DNA of 58,032 nucleotides, from contig CAMLHZ010000017.1 in assembly GCA_946480085.1 (NCBI GenBank), positions 1 through 58,032 of the forward strand, read 5' to 3'. This document shows, in pieces, positions 7,974-17,488 of the stretch; positions within the stretch are counted from its first letter, which is position 1; each line of letters starts with the position of its first letter. Both the position numbers and the translations under genes were made by a program. The notes under the pieces were generated by a model. That model was given only the letters and a program-made list of their open reading frames with translations, was not told where the DNA came from and searched no databases. This stretch comes from an uncultured Flavobacteriales bacterium (GTDB lineage Bacteria; Bacteroidota; Bacteroidia; Flavobacteriales; Crocinitomicaceae).

Positions 7974-8447
7974 ATGAAGATAATTCGAAAGTATAGAGCA
8001 CAAATGTTAGACAAGCTGACACACACTTCAGCGGTCAAATTCATCTTCAAAATCCGCAACAAAGAGACCTTTCAGTACAGTCATGAACAACTTCATCAAT
8101 TTCCATCGGGTACGCTTGGGAAAGAATTGGCTGAAGAGCTTACGAAAAACAACTTCACACTTTTAGAAAATTATGAGCGTCACGATTGCAAACACATCAT
8201 TCTTGGTTTTCCAATGAATGAATTGGGAGAAGCAAGCATGCAGTTCTTTCTCTTTGGCACGCGCTACTACTCTTTTCCGCAGATCATTGCCATTGGAGTT
8301 TGCATTTTGATTATGCCCGAATATTGGAGCATTTTCTACAAAGAATATAAACGGGGACGAAATTGTCCTAAACTGGTTAACGTGGACTACAATCAATTGG
8401 TTCATGAGCAAACAGCATCATTAATCTCAAAATATCAAAACAAATAA
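7974..8447 (+). CDS. Coq4-like protein with intact metal-binding motif
   Basis: 157 residues. The diagnostic Coq4 motif H-D-x-x-H-x11-E is complete in HDCKHIILGFPMNELGE. The surrounding text (LGKELAEEL upstream; QFFLFGTRYYSFPQ downstream) also fits. Coq4 proteins act in ubiquinone synthesis, where they organise the complex and have been linked to C1 oxidative decarboxylation. Bacteroidota make menaquinone, so the substrate here is probably different. The gene is two bases from creD and shares the palindromic operator, so it is likely induced together with CreD. Confidence 0.7.
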   Translation: MKIIRKYRAQMLDKLTHTSAVKFIFKIRNKETFQYSHEQLHQFPSGTLGKELAEELTKNNFTLLENYERHDCKHIILGFPMNELGEASMQFFLFGTRYYSFPQIIAIGVCILIMPEYWSIFYKEYKRGRNCPKLVNVDYNQLVHEQTASLISKYQNK

Positions 8448-8449
8448 TC

Positions 8450-9739
8450 ATGGAACCAAATCAAGAAAAACAACAAGAAATGTCCGATTTCAAAAAATTC
8501 ATGAAATCCTACACAGCACGAATCATTATTTCGGTGATCATCATTCTATTTTTGTTAATCCCAACACAGCAAGTCGCCTGGTTAATTAAGGAACGAAAAG
8601 CCCGTCAGGAACAGGTTACTCAAGAATTGAAAGATGAATGGGGACCAGAATTCACGCTTTTCGGAGCGGTTCTCGAATTTCCCGTGAACGACAAAACGAA
8701 TTCTAAAATCTATGTTTACCCGGAAAAATCGAATGATCTTATAAACACAGAGGTAATTGAACGTTATCGAGGAATATTCAAGGCGAATTTATTCACCGCT
8801 ACAATAGCCTCCGAAAACAGTTTCGATCTTACGAAATTGAAAGCAAATGCAAATTACTCCAAAATCAATTGGAAAGGAGTGAAACTCTTACTTGCAACAG
8901 GAAAGAATGCTCGCTTCAATGAGATAACCAATTTCAATATAAATGGTAAAACGGTTTCCGTTGCCGGACAAAATGAATGGAATTATCACTTGAACACCGT
9001 GAGTAATGCCTTTGAAATTTCACCTGCAGAAAATACGATAACTGCGAATTATAAAGCTTCCGTGAATGGAACCGAAGCATTGATCTACAGGTCTCTTGCA
9101 TCACAGTCTGAAATGAAACTTTCATCGAACTGGAAAGATCCAGCGTTTAGCGGAAGTTCACTTCCGGAAAATGGTTCATTCAACGTAACTTCAAAAGGGT
9201 TTGACGCAAAATGGAAGAACCTTTCCGACATTGGTTCAGGGAGCAAAGTGACAGAAAACAAAATTCGATTGGAAACAAAAAGAGGTGCGGAGATAAAATT
9301 CATCACAACACTCGACCAATATCAATTGAATGAAAGAACTATTAAGTACAGTATTTTGGTTCTAACGCTAACATTTGCTGTATTCTTTCTTGTTCAAATC
9401 ATTGGGAAAACTTCTGTCCACCCTATTCATTATTTGATGATTGGATTAGCGTTACTTCTCTTCTACTCGCTCTTGCTTTCTCTTTCAGAACATTTAGGCT
9501 TCAATGGTGCTTATGTTGTTTCCGCAAGTGCAATTGTTTTACTGATCGTTTGGTATGCCAAATCCATTCTCCATTCCATGAAGTTTGCCATTATATGCGG
9601 ACTAAGTGTTGTACTGCTTTACGGATTCTTACTGGTTCTGGTAAATCTTGAAGTATACGCTCTTTTAGTTGGAAGCATTGGCTTATTGATCGTATTGGCT
9701 TCCATTATGTCGGTTACGCGCAAACTGAACTTCGAATAA
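8450..9739 (+). CDS. creD: CreD family inner membrane protein
   Basis: 429 residues. An N-terminal helix (ARIIISVIIILFLLIPTQQVAWLI) is followed by a large periplasmic domain with the family hallmark ERYRGIFKANLFTA, then about five C-terminal helices with VHPIHYLMIGLALLLFYSLLLSLSEHLGF, a strongly conserved CreD signature. In enterobacteria creD belongs to the CreBC regulon and affects envelope integrity and colicin/beta-lactam responses. Here CreBC is absent; the winged-helix regulator upstream is the likely controller. It starts two bases after the Coq4-like stop. Confidence 0.88.
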   Translation: MEPNQEKQQEMSDFKKFMKSYTARIIISVIIILFLLIPTQQVAWLIKERKARQEQVTQELKDEWGPEFTLFGAVLEFPVNDKTNSKIYVYPEKSNDLINTEVIERYRGIFKANLFTATIASENSFDLTKLKANANYSKINWKGVKLLLATGKNARFNEITNFNINGKTVSVAGQNEWNYHLNTVSNAFEISPAENTITANYKASVNGTEALIYRSLASQSEMKLSSNWKDPAFSGSSLPENGSFNVTSKGFDAKWKNLSDIGSGSKVTENKIRLETKRGAEIKFITTLDQYQLNERTIKYSILVLTLTFAVFFLVQIIGKTSVHPIHYLMIGLALLLFYSLLLSLSEHLGFNGAYVVSASAIVLLIVWYAKSILHSMKFAIICGLSVVLLYGFLLVLVNLEVYALLVGSIGLLIVLASIMSVTRKLNFE

Positions 9740-9764
9740 TTTGTTTCACACAATTCAATAGAAA

Positions 9765-10049
9765 ATGAAAAATAAAAGATTAATTATCATTCTAACAATG
9801 GTTCCGGTACTTCTCCTGATACCATTGATCGCCATGTGTATTACAGACGAAGTTGTTTGGGATCTTCCCGACTTTATCATCATGTTTCTGCTACTCACAA
9901 CAACTGGCCTGGCAATCGAATTTACACTTCGAATGGTGAAGTCTACAACTTACAGGCTCATTCTCTGTTTTGGAATTTTACTGGTGCTTTTCCTTATTTG
10001 GGCTGAATTGGCAGTCGGTATATTCGGAACTCCGTTTGCTGGATCTTAA
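9765..10049 (+). CDS. Small three-helix membrane protein
   Basis: 94 residues, nearly all hydrophobic: three helices (about residues 5-26, 34-55 and 63-85) with short polar links, including LRMVKSTTYR. It follows creD by 25 nt and is closed by a strong terminator, so it is probably the last gene of the coq4-creD transcript. No family function is known to me. Confidence 0.65.
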   Translation: MKNKRLIIILTMVPVLLLIPLIAMCITDEVVWDLPDFIIMFLLLTTTGLAIEFTLRMVKSTTYRLILCFGILLVLFLIWAELAVGIFGTPFAGS

Positions 10050-10089
10050 AAATGTAGCCTGCCACCTATTTGGGTTACTTAATAGAAGT

Positions 10090-10114
10090 CCTCTGGGAAA
10101 CCGGGGGATTTTTT
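10090..10114 (+). terminator. Intrinsic terminator of the creD transcript
   Basis: CCTCTGG, loop GAAA, then CCGGGGG form a 7-bp stem (with two G-U pairs) closed by a stable GNRA-type tetraloop, followed by A and a run of six T. It lies 40 nt after the small membrane protein. Confidence 0.75.
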
Positions 10115-10119
10115 ATTTT

Positions 10120-10262
10120 CCCAAGGAGAACGCGAAGGGCGCAGAGTTTTTTATAAATAACCGGTTCGGTTCTACTATAAACTATCCTTTGCAATTATTA
10201 CAGTCAATTTAAATTATAATATTTATCTATTCTCCGCGTCCTTTGCGAGCTATGCGGGATTA
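10120..10262. repeat. Separated inverted pair of CGCAGAG-family repeats
   Basis: The copy at 10120-10146 (AACGCGAAGGGCGCAGAG) faces an inverted copy at 10230-10262 (CTCCGCGTCCTTTGCGAG). The cores agree at 13 of 16 positions. Between them are 83 nt of AT-rich sequence with no gene. The two parts could pair over a distance. This is the only content of the gap between the creD transcript and thiF. Confidence 0.6.
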
Positions 10263-10279
10263 GAAAAAAGGGATTTCGT

Positions 10280-10990
10280 TTAGAACTTCAGTTTATTCAA
10301 TTCCATGGTTTTCAAGTCGAAGATCTGAAACACATTTTTCTCGATTTCCATTTCAAGTATACACTTCAAAGCTTCTGTAGCCATTAATGTTCCAATAACA
10401 CCGGGAACAACTCCTAAGACACCATTATCAGAACAATTTGGAACATCTTCTGCATTTGGTGCTTCCGGAAAAATGTCTCTTAGATTCTTACTTGCTTCAT
10501 GATTGAAAACTGCAAACTGTCCCTGAAAATCCAAAATACTTCCGTAAACCAATGGCTTTCCAAGCTCAACGCACATATCGTTTACAATGTATCGTGTCAG
10601 AAAATTATCGCAACCATCTATTACTAAATCGAATTGCTGAAGAATGAATTCGGCATTATCATCGTTTAGCGCACAATCAAAGATCTCGATATGTACATCC
10701 GGATTTTGAGCAAGAGCTCGTTCTTTAGCCACTTCGGCCTTCTTTCTACCAACATCTTGTGGTCCATACAACACTTGTCGATGTAAGTTTGAATGTTCAA
10801 CTGTATCAAAATCCACAATCCCGATAATTCCAACACCACAAGCTGAGAGGTACTGAATTACGGGACAGCCCAAACCTCCTGCACCAATTACAACAACCCG
10901 TGCTTGTTTCAACTTCACCTGACCAATTAAACCTACTTCTTCCAGAATGGTCTGTTTGGTATATCGTTTTGATTCGAGCTCGCTAAGCAT
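10280..10990 (-). CDS. thiF: ThiF/HesA-type ThiS adenylyltransferase
   Basis: Activates the C-terminus of the sulfur carrier ThiS with ATP for thiazole synthesis. The nucleotide loop GAGGLGCP, the VDFDTVEHSNLHRQ stretch and DGCDNFLTRY are standard E1-like features. NCSDNGVLGVVPGVIG near the C-terminus keeps one Cys, but the zinc-binding CxxC pairs of E. coli ThiF/MoeB are absent, as in HesA-like members. I chose the ATG at 10990, which overlaps the thiH stop by 8 nt and gives 236 residues; an upstream in-frame start at 11014 is possible. Last gene of the thi operon. Confidence 0.88.
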   Translation of the reverse strand: MLSELESKRYTKQTILEEVGLIGQVKLKQARVVVIGAGGLGCPVIQYLSACGVGIIGIVDFDTVEHSNLHRQVLYGPQDVGRKKAEVAKERALAQNPDVHIEIFDCALNDDNAEFILQQFDLVIDGCDNFLTRYIVNDMCVELGKPLVYGSILDFQGQFAVFNHEASKNLRDIFPEAPNAEDVPNCSDNGVLGVVPGVIGTLMATEALKCILEMEIEKNVFQIFDLKTMELNKLKF

Positions 10991-12170
10991 TTGCTTTCGT
11001 TTGTTTGTCAACAATCAATTCAGAAATGCCACCCTCCTTTAATCCTCCCTCAAGGGAGGAAAAACTATAACTACGATCCCAATCTTTCCAAACGGCTTCG
11101 TAACCGTTTTTACGGATCAATGCAGCGATTTCTTCTACAGAACGTTCGTCTGAAATTTCAAATTGCTCCAACGATTCAGGCTCTACAACATAACCTCCAG
11201 GGTTCGTCTTTGATCCAGCACTCATAGTTGTTACTCCCAATGGAATAATATGATTTCTGAAATGCTCCGATTCACGCGTAGAAACTGAAAGTTCGACATC
11301 GGCATTGAACAAACGATAGGCACACAACAATTGAACTAATTCTTTATCGCCAACTATAACATTAGGCTCAATAATTCCTTCTGCAGGACGCATCCTAGGG
11401 AATGAAACGGAATATTTTGATTGCCAGTACGTTCGTTGCAAATAGTCGAGATGCATAGCATTAAAGAACGAATCTGTTCGCCAATCTTCCAGCCCAAGTA
11501 GAACTCCAAGACCAATTTTATGAATTCCAGCTTCACCACAACGATCTGGTGTATCTAATCGATATTCAAAATTGCTCTTCTTTCCTTTCGGATGATAAGC
11601 TTTGTAAACTTCCTGATGATATGTTTCCTGATAAACCAGAATCGAATAAACACCAGCTTCATGCAACTCTCTGTATTCCTCCGTATCCAGAGGCTGAACC
11701 TCCATTGAGATGTTTGCAAAGTCATTACGCATCAATTCAAGAGCATGCTTGAAATACGACATATGAACGGTGTGATTCGCTTCTCCGGTAACCAATAGAA
11801 TATGATTGAAGCCTTTTTCTTTAAGAAATGCTACTTCCTGTTTGATCTCGTCATCGGTCAGCGTCTTGCGTCGGATTTTATTATCAAAACTGAAACCACA
11901 GTAAGTACAAATGTTGTTACATTCATTGCTCAGATACATTGGTGTATACAACTGAATGGTTTTACCAAAACGTTTCTGCGTCAACTGATGACTTAGTTGT
12001 GCCATTTGTTCTAAAAAAGGTTCAGCAGCCGGGGAAATCAAAGCTTTGAAATCCTCCAGGTCTCGTTTTTCCTTTGACAAAGCTCGCTCCACATCTCTCG
12101 CCGTTTTAGCGTAGATAGAAGACTTAACTTCGTCCCAGTTGGTGTTTTCAAAAAGTGTTTTAAAATCCAT
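10983..12170 (-). CDS. thiH: 2-iminoacetate synthase ThiH with repeat-encoded C-terminus
   Basis: Radical-SAM enzyme that cleaves tyrosine to dehydroglycine for the thiazole ring. From the ATG at 12170 the cluster cysteines are C84, C88 and C91 (CNNICTYC). SVSFPRMRP and SAGSKTNPGGY, typical of ThiH, follow. The last part is unusual: codons for the stretch SSLEGGLKEGGIS lie in a copy of the REP-like palindrome (11029-11060), giving a C-terminal tail beyond the usual family end near KDWDRS. A longer start at 12188 would lie inside the upstream repeat and is less likely. Confidence 0.9.
   Translation of the reverse strand: MDFKTLFENTNWDEVKSSIYAKTARDVERALSKEKRDLEDFKALISPAAEPFLEQMAQLSHQLTQKRFGKTIQLYTPMYLSNECNNICTYCGFSFDNKIRRKTLTDDEIKQEVAFLKEKGFNHILLVTGEANHTVHMSYFKHALELMRNDFANISMEVQPLDTEEYRELHEAGVYSILVYQETYHQEVYKAYHPKGKKSNFEYRLDTPDRCGEAGIHKIGLGVLLGLEDWRTDSFFNAMHLDYLQRTYWQSKYSVSFPRMRPAEGIIEPNVIVGDKELVQLLCAYRLFNADVELSVSTRESEHFRNHIIPLGVTTMSAGSKTNPGGYVVEPESLEQFEISDERSVEEIAALIRKNGYEAVWKDWDRSYSFSSLEGGLKEGGISELIVDKQTKANA
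11029..11060. repeat. REP-like palindromic element inside the 3' end of thiH
   Basis: Begins CCACCCTCC and contains the palindrome CCTCCCTCAAGGGAGG (7-bp arms, CA loop). It is one of five copies of a roughly 32-bp element; the others are at 12185-12217, 12228-12259, 45877-45908 and 45943-45975. This one is single, in coding sequence, and keeps the thiH frame open. Confidence 0.85.
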
Positions 12171-12184
12171 TGTTTTTTGTTTTA

Positions 12185-12259
12185 CCACCTCCCTTAATCC
12201 CTCCTCAAGGAGGGAGACAGAATCAATCTCCTCCCTTGAGGGAGGATCAAGAAGGGTGG
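12185..12259. repeat. Inverted doublet of REP-like elements between thiG and thiH
   Basis: The left copy (12185-12217) has core CCCTCCTCAAGGAGGG and the right copy (12228-12259) has core CCTCCCTTGAGGGAGG in the opposite orientation, ten bases apart. CCACC ends face outward. The pair would form one long cruciform or RNA hairpin in the thiG-thiH intergenic part of the message, as described for REPIN doublets. Confidence 0.85.
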
Positions 12260-12269
12260 ATTCCCAAAT

Positions 12270-13034
12270 CTACATATTCAAAAATCCCGTTAACGGACTA
12301 CTAGCCACAGCAGATTTAGAAATCGTTCCCAAACCAGCTTCGTATGCCATTCGACCAGATTCCACAGCCATTTTAAAGGCTAAAGCCATTTCAGCTGGAT
12401 TTCCAGCCACCGCAATTGCCGTGTTCACTAAAACCGCATCAGCTCCTAACTCCATTGCGTGAGCCGCATGAGAAGGTGAACCAATACCAGCATCCACAAT
12501 CACAGGAACCTTGCTTTGTTCTATGATTATTTCCAGAAAATCCAATGTTTTTAGACCTTTATTTGTTCCTATCGGTGCTCCCAAAGGCATAACTGCAGCA
12601 GTTCCTACATCTTCCAATCGTTTGCACAGAACTGGATCAGCGTGGATGTATGGTAAAACTATGAATCCAAGCTTTGCCAATTCTTCCGTTGCTTTTAAGG
12701 TTTCAATCGGATCAGGAAGCAAGTACCTTGGATCCGGATGAATCTCCAGTTTCAACCAATTCGTTTCCATTGCCTCACGAGCCAATTGGGCTGCAAAAAT
12801 GGCTTCTTTAGCATCACGAGCCCCCGAAGTATTGGGAAGTAAATTGATTCCTGGATGTTTCAAATGTGCCAATAAATCGTCTGTTTCCGTTTCCAGATCG
12901 ACACGTTTAAGCGCCACCGTAACCAATTCAGATCCTGAAGCCAATACGGCTTCTTCCATTTGTTTTGACGAACCAAATTTGCCTGTCCCAAGGAACAATC
13001 TGGATTTAAATTCTTTGTTTGCTATTTTGAGCAT
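12270..13034 (-). CDS. thiG: Thiazole synthase
   Basis: 254 residues. Builds the thiazole phosphate ring from deoxyxylulose phosphate, dehydroglycine and ThiS thiocarboxylate. Recognised by [13 protein letters not shown] at the N-terminus, the Schiff-base lysine region [31 protein letters not shown] and [29 protein letters not shown]. Length and motifs are normal. It lies between thiE (35 nt upstream) and thiH; the gap to thiH carries a REP-like doublet. Confidence 0.95.
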   Translation of the reverse strand: MLKIANKEFKSRLFLGTGKFGSSKQMEEAVLASGSELVTVALKRVDLETETDDLLAHLKHPGINLLPNTSGARDAKEAIFAAQLAREAMETNWLKLEIHPDPRYLLPDPIETLKATEELAKLGFIVLPYIHADPVLCKRLEDVGTAAVMPLGAPIGTNKGLKTLDFLEIIIEQSKVPVIVDAGIGSPSHAAHAMELGADAVLVNTAIAVAGNPAEMALAFKMAVESGRMAYEAGLGTISKSAVASSPLTGFLNM

Positions 13035-13045
13035 AATATTGTGTG

Positions 13046-13066
13046 TTTCTCGCAGAAGTCGCTGAG
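13046..13066. repeat. Fragment of the CGCAGAG repeat family between thiE and thiG
   Basis: TTTCTCGCAGAAGTCGCTGAG resembles one arm of the family best seen at 2947-3009. It fills most of the 35-nt gap between thiE and thiG. The match is partial. Confidence 0.4.
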
Positions 13067-13069
13067 CAA

Positions 13070-13699
13070 TTAGTTTACATTTAATTTCTCTTCCATTTGA
13101 CGAATCAAACTGTGTCTGTTCGTAGCATTTGTTATCAAGCCTGAAACCGCAATTCCGTAAACTCCCGTTTTCTTTAGCAACTCCAAATCACCACCAACAA
13201 TGCCACCAATGGCATAAATTGGAATGTTCAAGTTTTGCATTTCCAGTTCCTTTGATATCCGTTGATATCCTTCAAAACCTAAAAGCGGACTTAGTTTTTC
13301 TTTTGTTGATGTATAGCGCAATGGCCCTAAACCAACATAATCGCATTTCTCGTTGACACGTTTCAAAACGTCTTCTAAAGTATTCGCTGTTCCGCCAATA
13401 ATTTTGTTGTAGCCCAGCCAATCTCTTGCTTCCTGAATTGACATATCTTCCAATCCCAGATGAACTCCATCAGCTTCCACTTTCAAGGCCAATTCAACCG
13501 AATCGTTAATTATCAAGATTGCATTTGCTTGAGTGCACCAATTCCTTGTATGTTTGGCAACGTCAAAAACCTCATCTTTTGATCCATTTTTAAAACGAAC
13601 CTGTACCATTCTGCATCCCGCTTCGAGCGCATTCAAAATGTTCTTTTTTTGCTCATCAACTGTATCTCCCTGGGAGATGTATTGTATTTTATGTAACAT
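13070..13699 (-). CDS. thiE: Thiamine-phosphate synthase
   Basis: 209 residues. Joins the pyrimidine pyrophosphate to thiazole phosphate. The active-site pieces are present: [10 protein letters not shown] (the Q-R-K phosphate-binding strand), [45 protein letters not shown] and YAIGGI near the C-terminus. This is therefore the catalytically complete one of the two ThiE-like proteins here. Its ATG overlaps the end of thiD by 11 nt, so the genes are translationally coupled. Confidence 0.93.
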   Translation of the reverse strand: MLHKIQYISQGDTVDEQKKNILNALEAGCRMVQVRFKNGSKDEVFDVAKHTRNWCTQANAILIINDSVELALKVEADGVHLGLEDMSIQEARDWLGYNKIIGGTANTLEDVLKRVNEKCDYVGLGPLRYTSTKEKLSPLLGFEGYQRISKELEMQNLNIPIYAIGGIVGGDLELLKKTGVYGIAVSGLITNATNRHSLIRQMEEKLNVN

Positions 13700-14453
13700 G
13701 ATAAGCCAATAAATTTTGGTTACTTTTCAACCTGTTTTCTATATATAATTTAGCTCGTTTGCAGGAATCTTCGAGTGAATGTCCCAACGCCAGATTCGCA
13801 GCAATTGCTGAAGACAAAATACAACCAGACCCATGTTTTGCATGAAGACTAGCATCTGAACCCACTATCTCTATCGGAATTCGATTGTCGATCAACAAAT
13901 CCAACCCTTTTCGAATCGCACTGTGTCCACCTTTTAGCAATACAGAACAATGTTCGCTAAGTGAAAATGCAGCTTCAATTTCATCCACGTTATTTCCAAG
14001 AACCCTTGCCTCCGCGATATTCGGAGTGATCAAATGCATCAATTTCAGAACATCATGTGAAGAACTTGTTGTGAGTGATGCGTTCAATAACATTCCCGCC
14101 GAAGCTGCCAAAACAGGGTCCCAAACAATCTTACAATTTTCCTGAACCGATTTAATGTATAAACAAAGCTTATACAGCACTTCAAGGTTCTCCACAATTC
14201 CAATTTTTACCACTCGAATGTCGTATTGATTGAAAATGGGTACCAACTGCTCTTTCATTTCTTCAAAACCAACCCATGAAACTTTCATGAAATCGGTTTC
14301 TGTTTGAATCGTATTTGCAGAAATAACACCCATTCCAAGCACCTGATGCTGTTCAAAAGTTTTAATATCAGCAAACAAACCAGCTCCGCCGCTTGGGTCG
14401 AAACCAGCAATGCTTAATACAATTGGTCGATCGTAAGTAATAATCGTTTTCAC
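13689..14453 (-). CDS. thiD: Hydroxymethylpyrimidine / phosphomethylpyrimidine kinase, GTG start
   Basis: Phosphorylates HMP and HMP-phosphate. LSIAGFDPSGGAGLFADIKTFEQHQVLGMGVISA near the N-terminus and LLKGGH, DLLIDN and HGSGCILSSAIAANLALG further on are the family motifs. The best start is the GTG at 14453, which shares its first G with the TAG stop of the upstream gene and gives MKTIITYDRPIVLSIAGF, a normal N-terminus and 254 residues. A longer TTG start at 14516 would add 21 basic residues that are only another frame of the upstream gene. Confidence 0.92.
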   Translation of the reverse strand: MKTIITYDRPIVLSIAGFDPSGGAGLFADIKTFEQHQVLGMGVISANTIQTETDFMKVSWVGFEEMKEQLVPIFNQYDIRVVKIGIVENLEVLYKLCLYIKSVQENCKIVWDPVLAASAGMLLNASLTTSSSHDVLKLMHLITPNIAEARVLGNNVDEIEAAFSLSEHCSVLLKGGHSAIRKGLDLLIDNRIPIEIVGSDASLHAKHGSGCILSSAIAANLALGHSLEDSCKRAKLYIENRLKSNQNLLAYHVT

Positions 14454-15046
14454 TACTTGCTTTGCATTGCTTGATGAATCTTTTGAAATGCTTTTACGGG
14501 CTCTTCGCTTTCCCAAATTGACCCGAGCACTGCAAAACCGTCAAATCCAAGATCCATTGCTTCATGAACATTGGCAGAATGAATTCCACCAAGTCCAATC
14601 AACTTTACAGACTTTGAGTTATCGCGTTTACTATAATCGAATGGTACAGCTTTACACCCTGGCTTCGAAATACTATCGAAGATCGGACTAATAAAAGCGT
14701 ATTCGAAAAACTCCGGAAGTTTATTGTAATCTTCTATACTGTGAACTGAAGTCGAATAAATCTCATCCAATTCACGGTTCTTCCAATCTGTTTTCTCCCA
14801 TTTCAAACGATCTTCTTCTGTGTAATGAAAACGCTTAATTCCATGTTCCCGGCACAAATCGTGATTGTGATTTGCGGCAACTCTGTCAAGATACTGCGGT
14901 TCAATAGCATCTATCAAACCAGCTAAATCTTCTTCCGAAATGTTATGATGACGAATATGATATCGTTCCATCCCGCTTTCGAACAGGCGATTGATTTCCT
15001 GAGCTTCACGCAGATACAATTGATGATCCGAAATGACGATTAACAT
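14453..15046 (-). CDS. ThiE/TenI-like protein lacking the synthase active-site residues
   Basis: 197 residues of the ThiE/TenI barrel: N-terminal strand MLIVISDHQLYL and the C-terminal phosphate loop KLIGLGGIHSANV with FDGFAVLGSIW. The Q-x-R-x-K strand of true ThiE is replaced by RYHIRHHN, and the IND...DGVHLG(Q) signature is missing (FHYTEEDR instead). It is therefore unlikely to make thiamine phosphate. TenI-type thiazole tautomerase activity or a substrate-handling role is more plausible. It starts 5 nt after thiC and overlaps the thiD start by one base. Confidence 0.8.
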   Translation of the reverse strand: MLIVISDHQLYLREAQEINRLFESGMERYHIRHHNISEEDLAGLIDAIEPQYLDRVAANHNHDLCREHGIKRFHYTEEDRLKWEKTDWKNRELDEIYSTSVHSIEDYNKLPEFFEYAFISPIFDSISKPGCKAVPFDYSKRDNSKSVKLIGLGGIHSANVHEAMDLGFDGFAVLGSIWESEEPVKAFQKIHQAMQSK

Positions 15047-15051
15047 GATTT

Positions 15052-17060
<2,009 letters not shown>

Positions 17061-17062
17061 CA

Positions 17063-17266
17063 TTAGCCACCTTGAGTAGCTTTAATAATTAATACTTCAT
17101 CATTTTCATTCAACTGAACATCTGTCCAGAGTGATTTTGGTTTTACTTCGCCATTGATAGCTACAGCAATACCATTCTGCTTTTCTCCAACATGAAGAAA
17201 TACAAGTTCCGAAAGCACAGTTTGCGCTTCAATTTCCTGGGTCTGATTATTTAGAGATATCGTCAT
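17063..17266 (-). CDS. thiS: Sulfur carrier protein ThiS
   Basis: 67 residues, ubiquitin-like fold, ending in the required Gly-Gly (KATQGG) that ThiF adenylates and that later carries the thiocarboxylate. MTISLNNQ at the start and GIAVAINGEVKPKSLW in the middle are standard. First gene of the operon, directly behind the TPP riboswitch. Its ATG (17266-17264) lies inside one arm of a perfect 8-bp inverted repeat. Confidence 0.95.
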   Translation of the reverse strand: MTISLNNQTQEIEAQTVLSELVFLHVGEKQNGIAVAINGEVKPKSLWTDVQLNENDEVLIIKATQGG

Positions 17267-17299
17267 TCCAAATGGTAATATACATACTTCAGGAATGAC
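17262..17299 (-). promoter_or_regulatory. Inverted repeat burying the thiS start codon (candidate expression platform)
   Basis: GTCATTCC (17299-17292) and GGAATGAC (17269-17262) are perfect complements around a 22-nt loop. The second arm contains both the purine stretch GGA and the ATG of thiS. Placed after the TPP aptamer, this is the expected form of a translation-blocking hairpin. The anti-sequestering partner was not identified, so the switching mechanism is inferred. Confidence 0.5.
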
Positions 17300-17330
17300 A
17301 TCAAAGACGTGATGAGTATTTCGCCTTGTT

Positions 17331-17420
17331 CATCTCACTTTTCCCTACGTCGGTGCTAACCGAATCAGGTTCAAAGGGTAAATTCTCAGTCGGCAATTGC
17401 AGACACCCCTAAAGTGATGT
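17331..17420 (-). promoter_or_regulatory. TPP (THI-box) riboswitch
   Basis: Read on the minus strand the conserved core is clear: AGGGGTG, then CTGAGA, ACCCTTTGAACCTGAT, GGTTAGCACCG and GTAGGGAA. Helix P1 is TCACTTT (17417-17411) with AAAGTGA (17341-17335). It precedes thiS by 65 nt and should repress the whole thi operon when thiamine pyrophosphate is high. TATCTTTA at 17427-17420, a near match to TAnnTTTG, may be its promoter. Confidence 0.96.
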
Positions 17421-17488
17421 AAAGATAGGTTAGATTAATTAGAATTGAAAATGTAAATCAGATAATTAAAAAGATTTTCAATTGACGT

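Noticed and set aside
14454..14516. Longer thiD start at the TTG 14516
   Set aside because: The added 21 residues are another frame of the upstream gene; the GTG at 14453 overlaps that gene's stop and gives a normal ThiD N-terminus.
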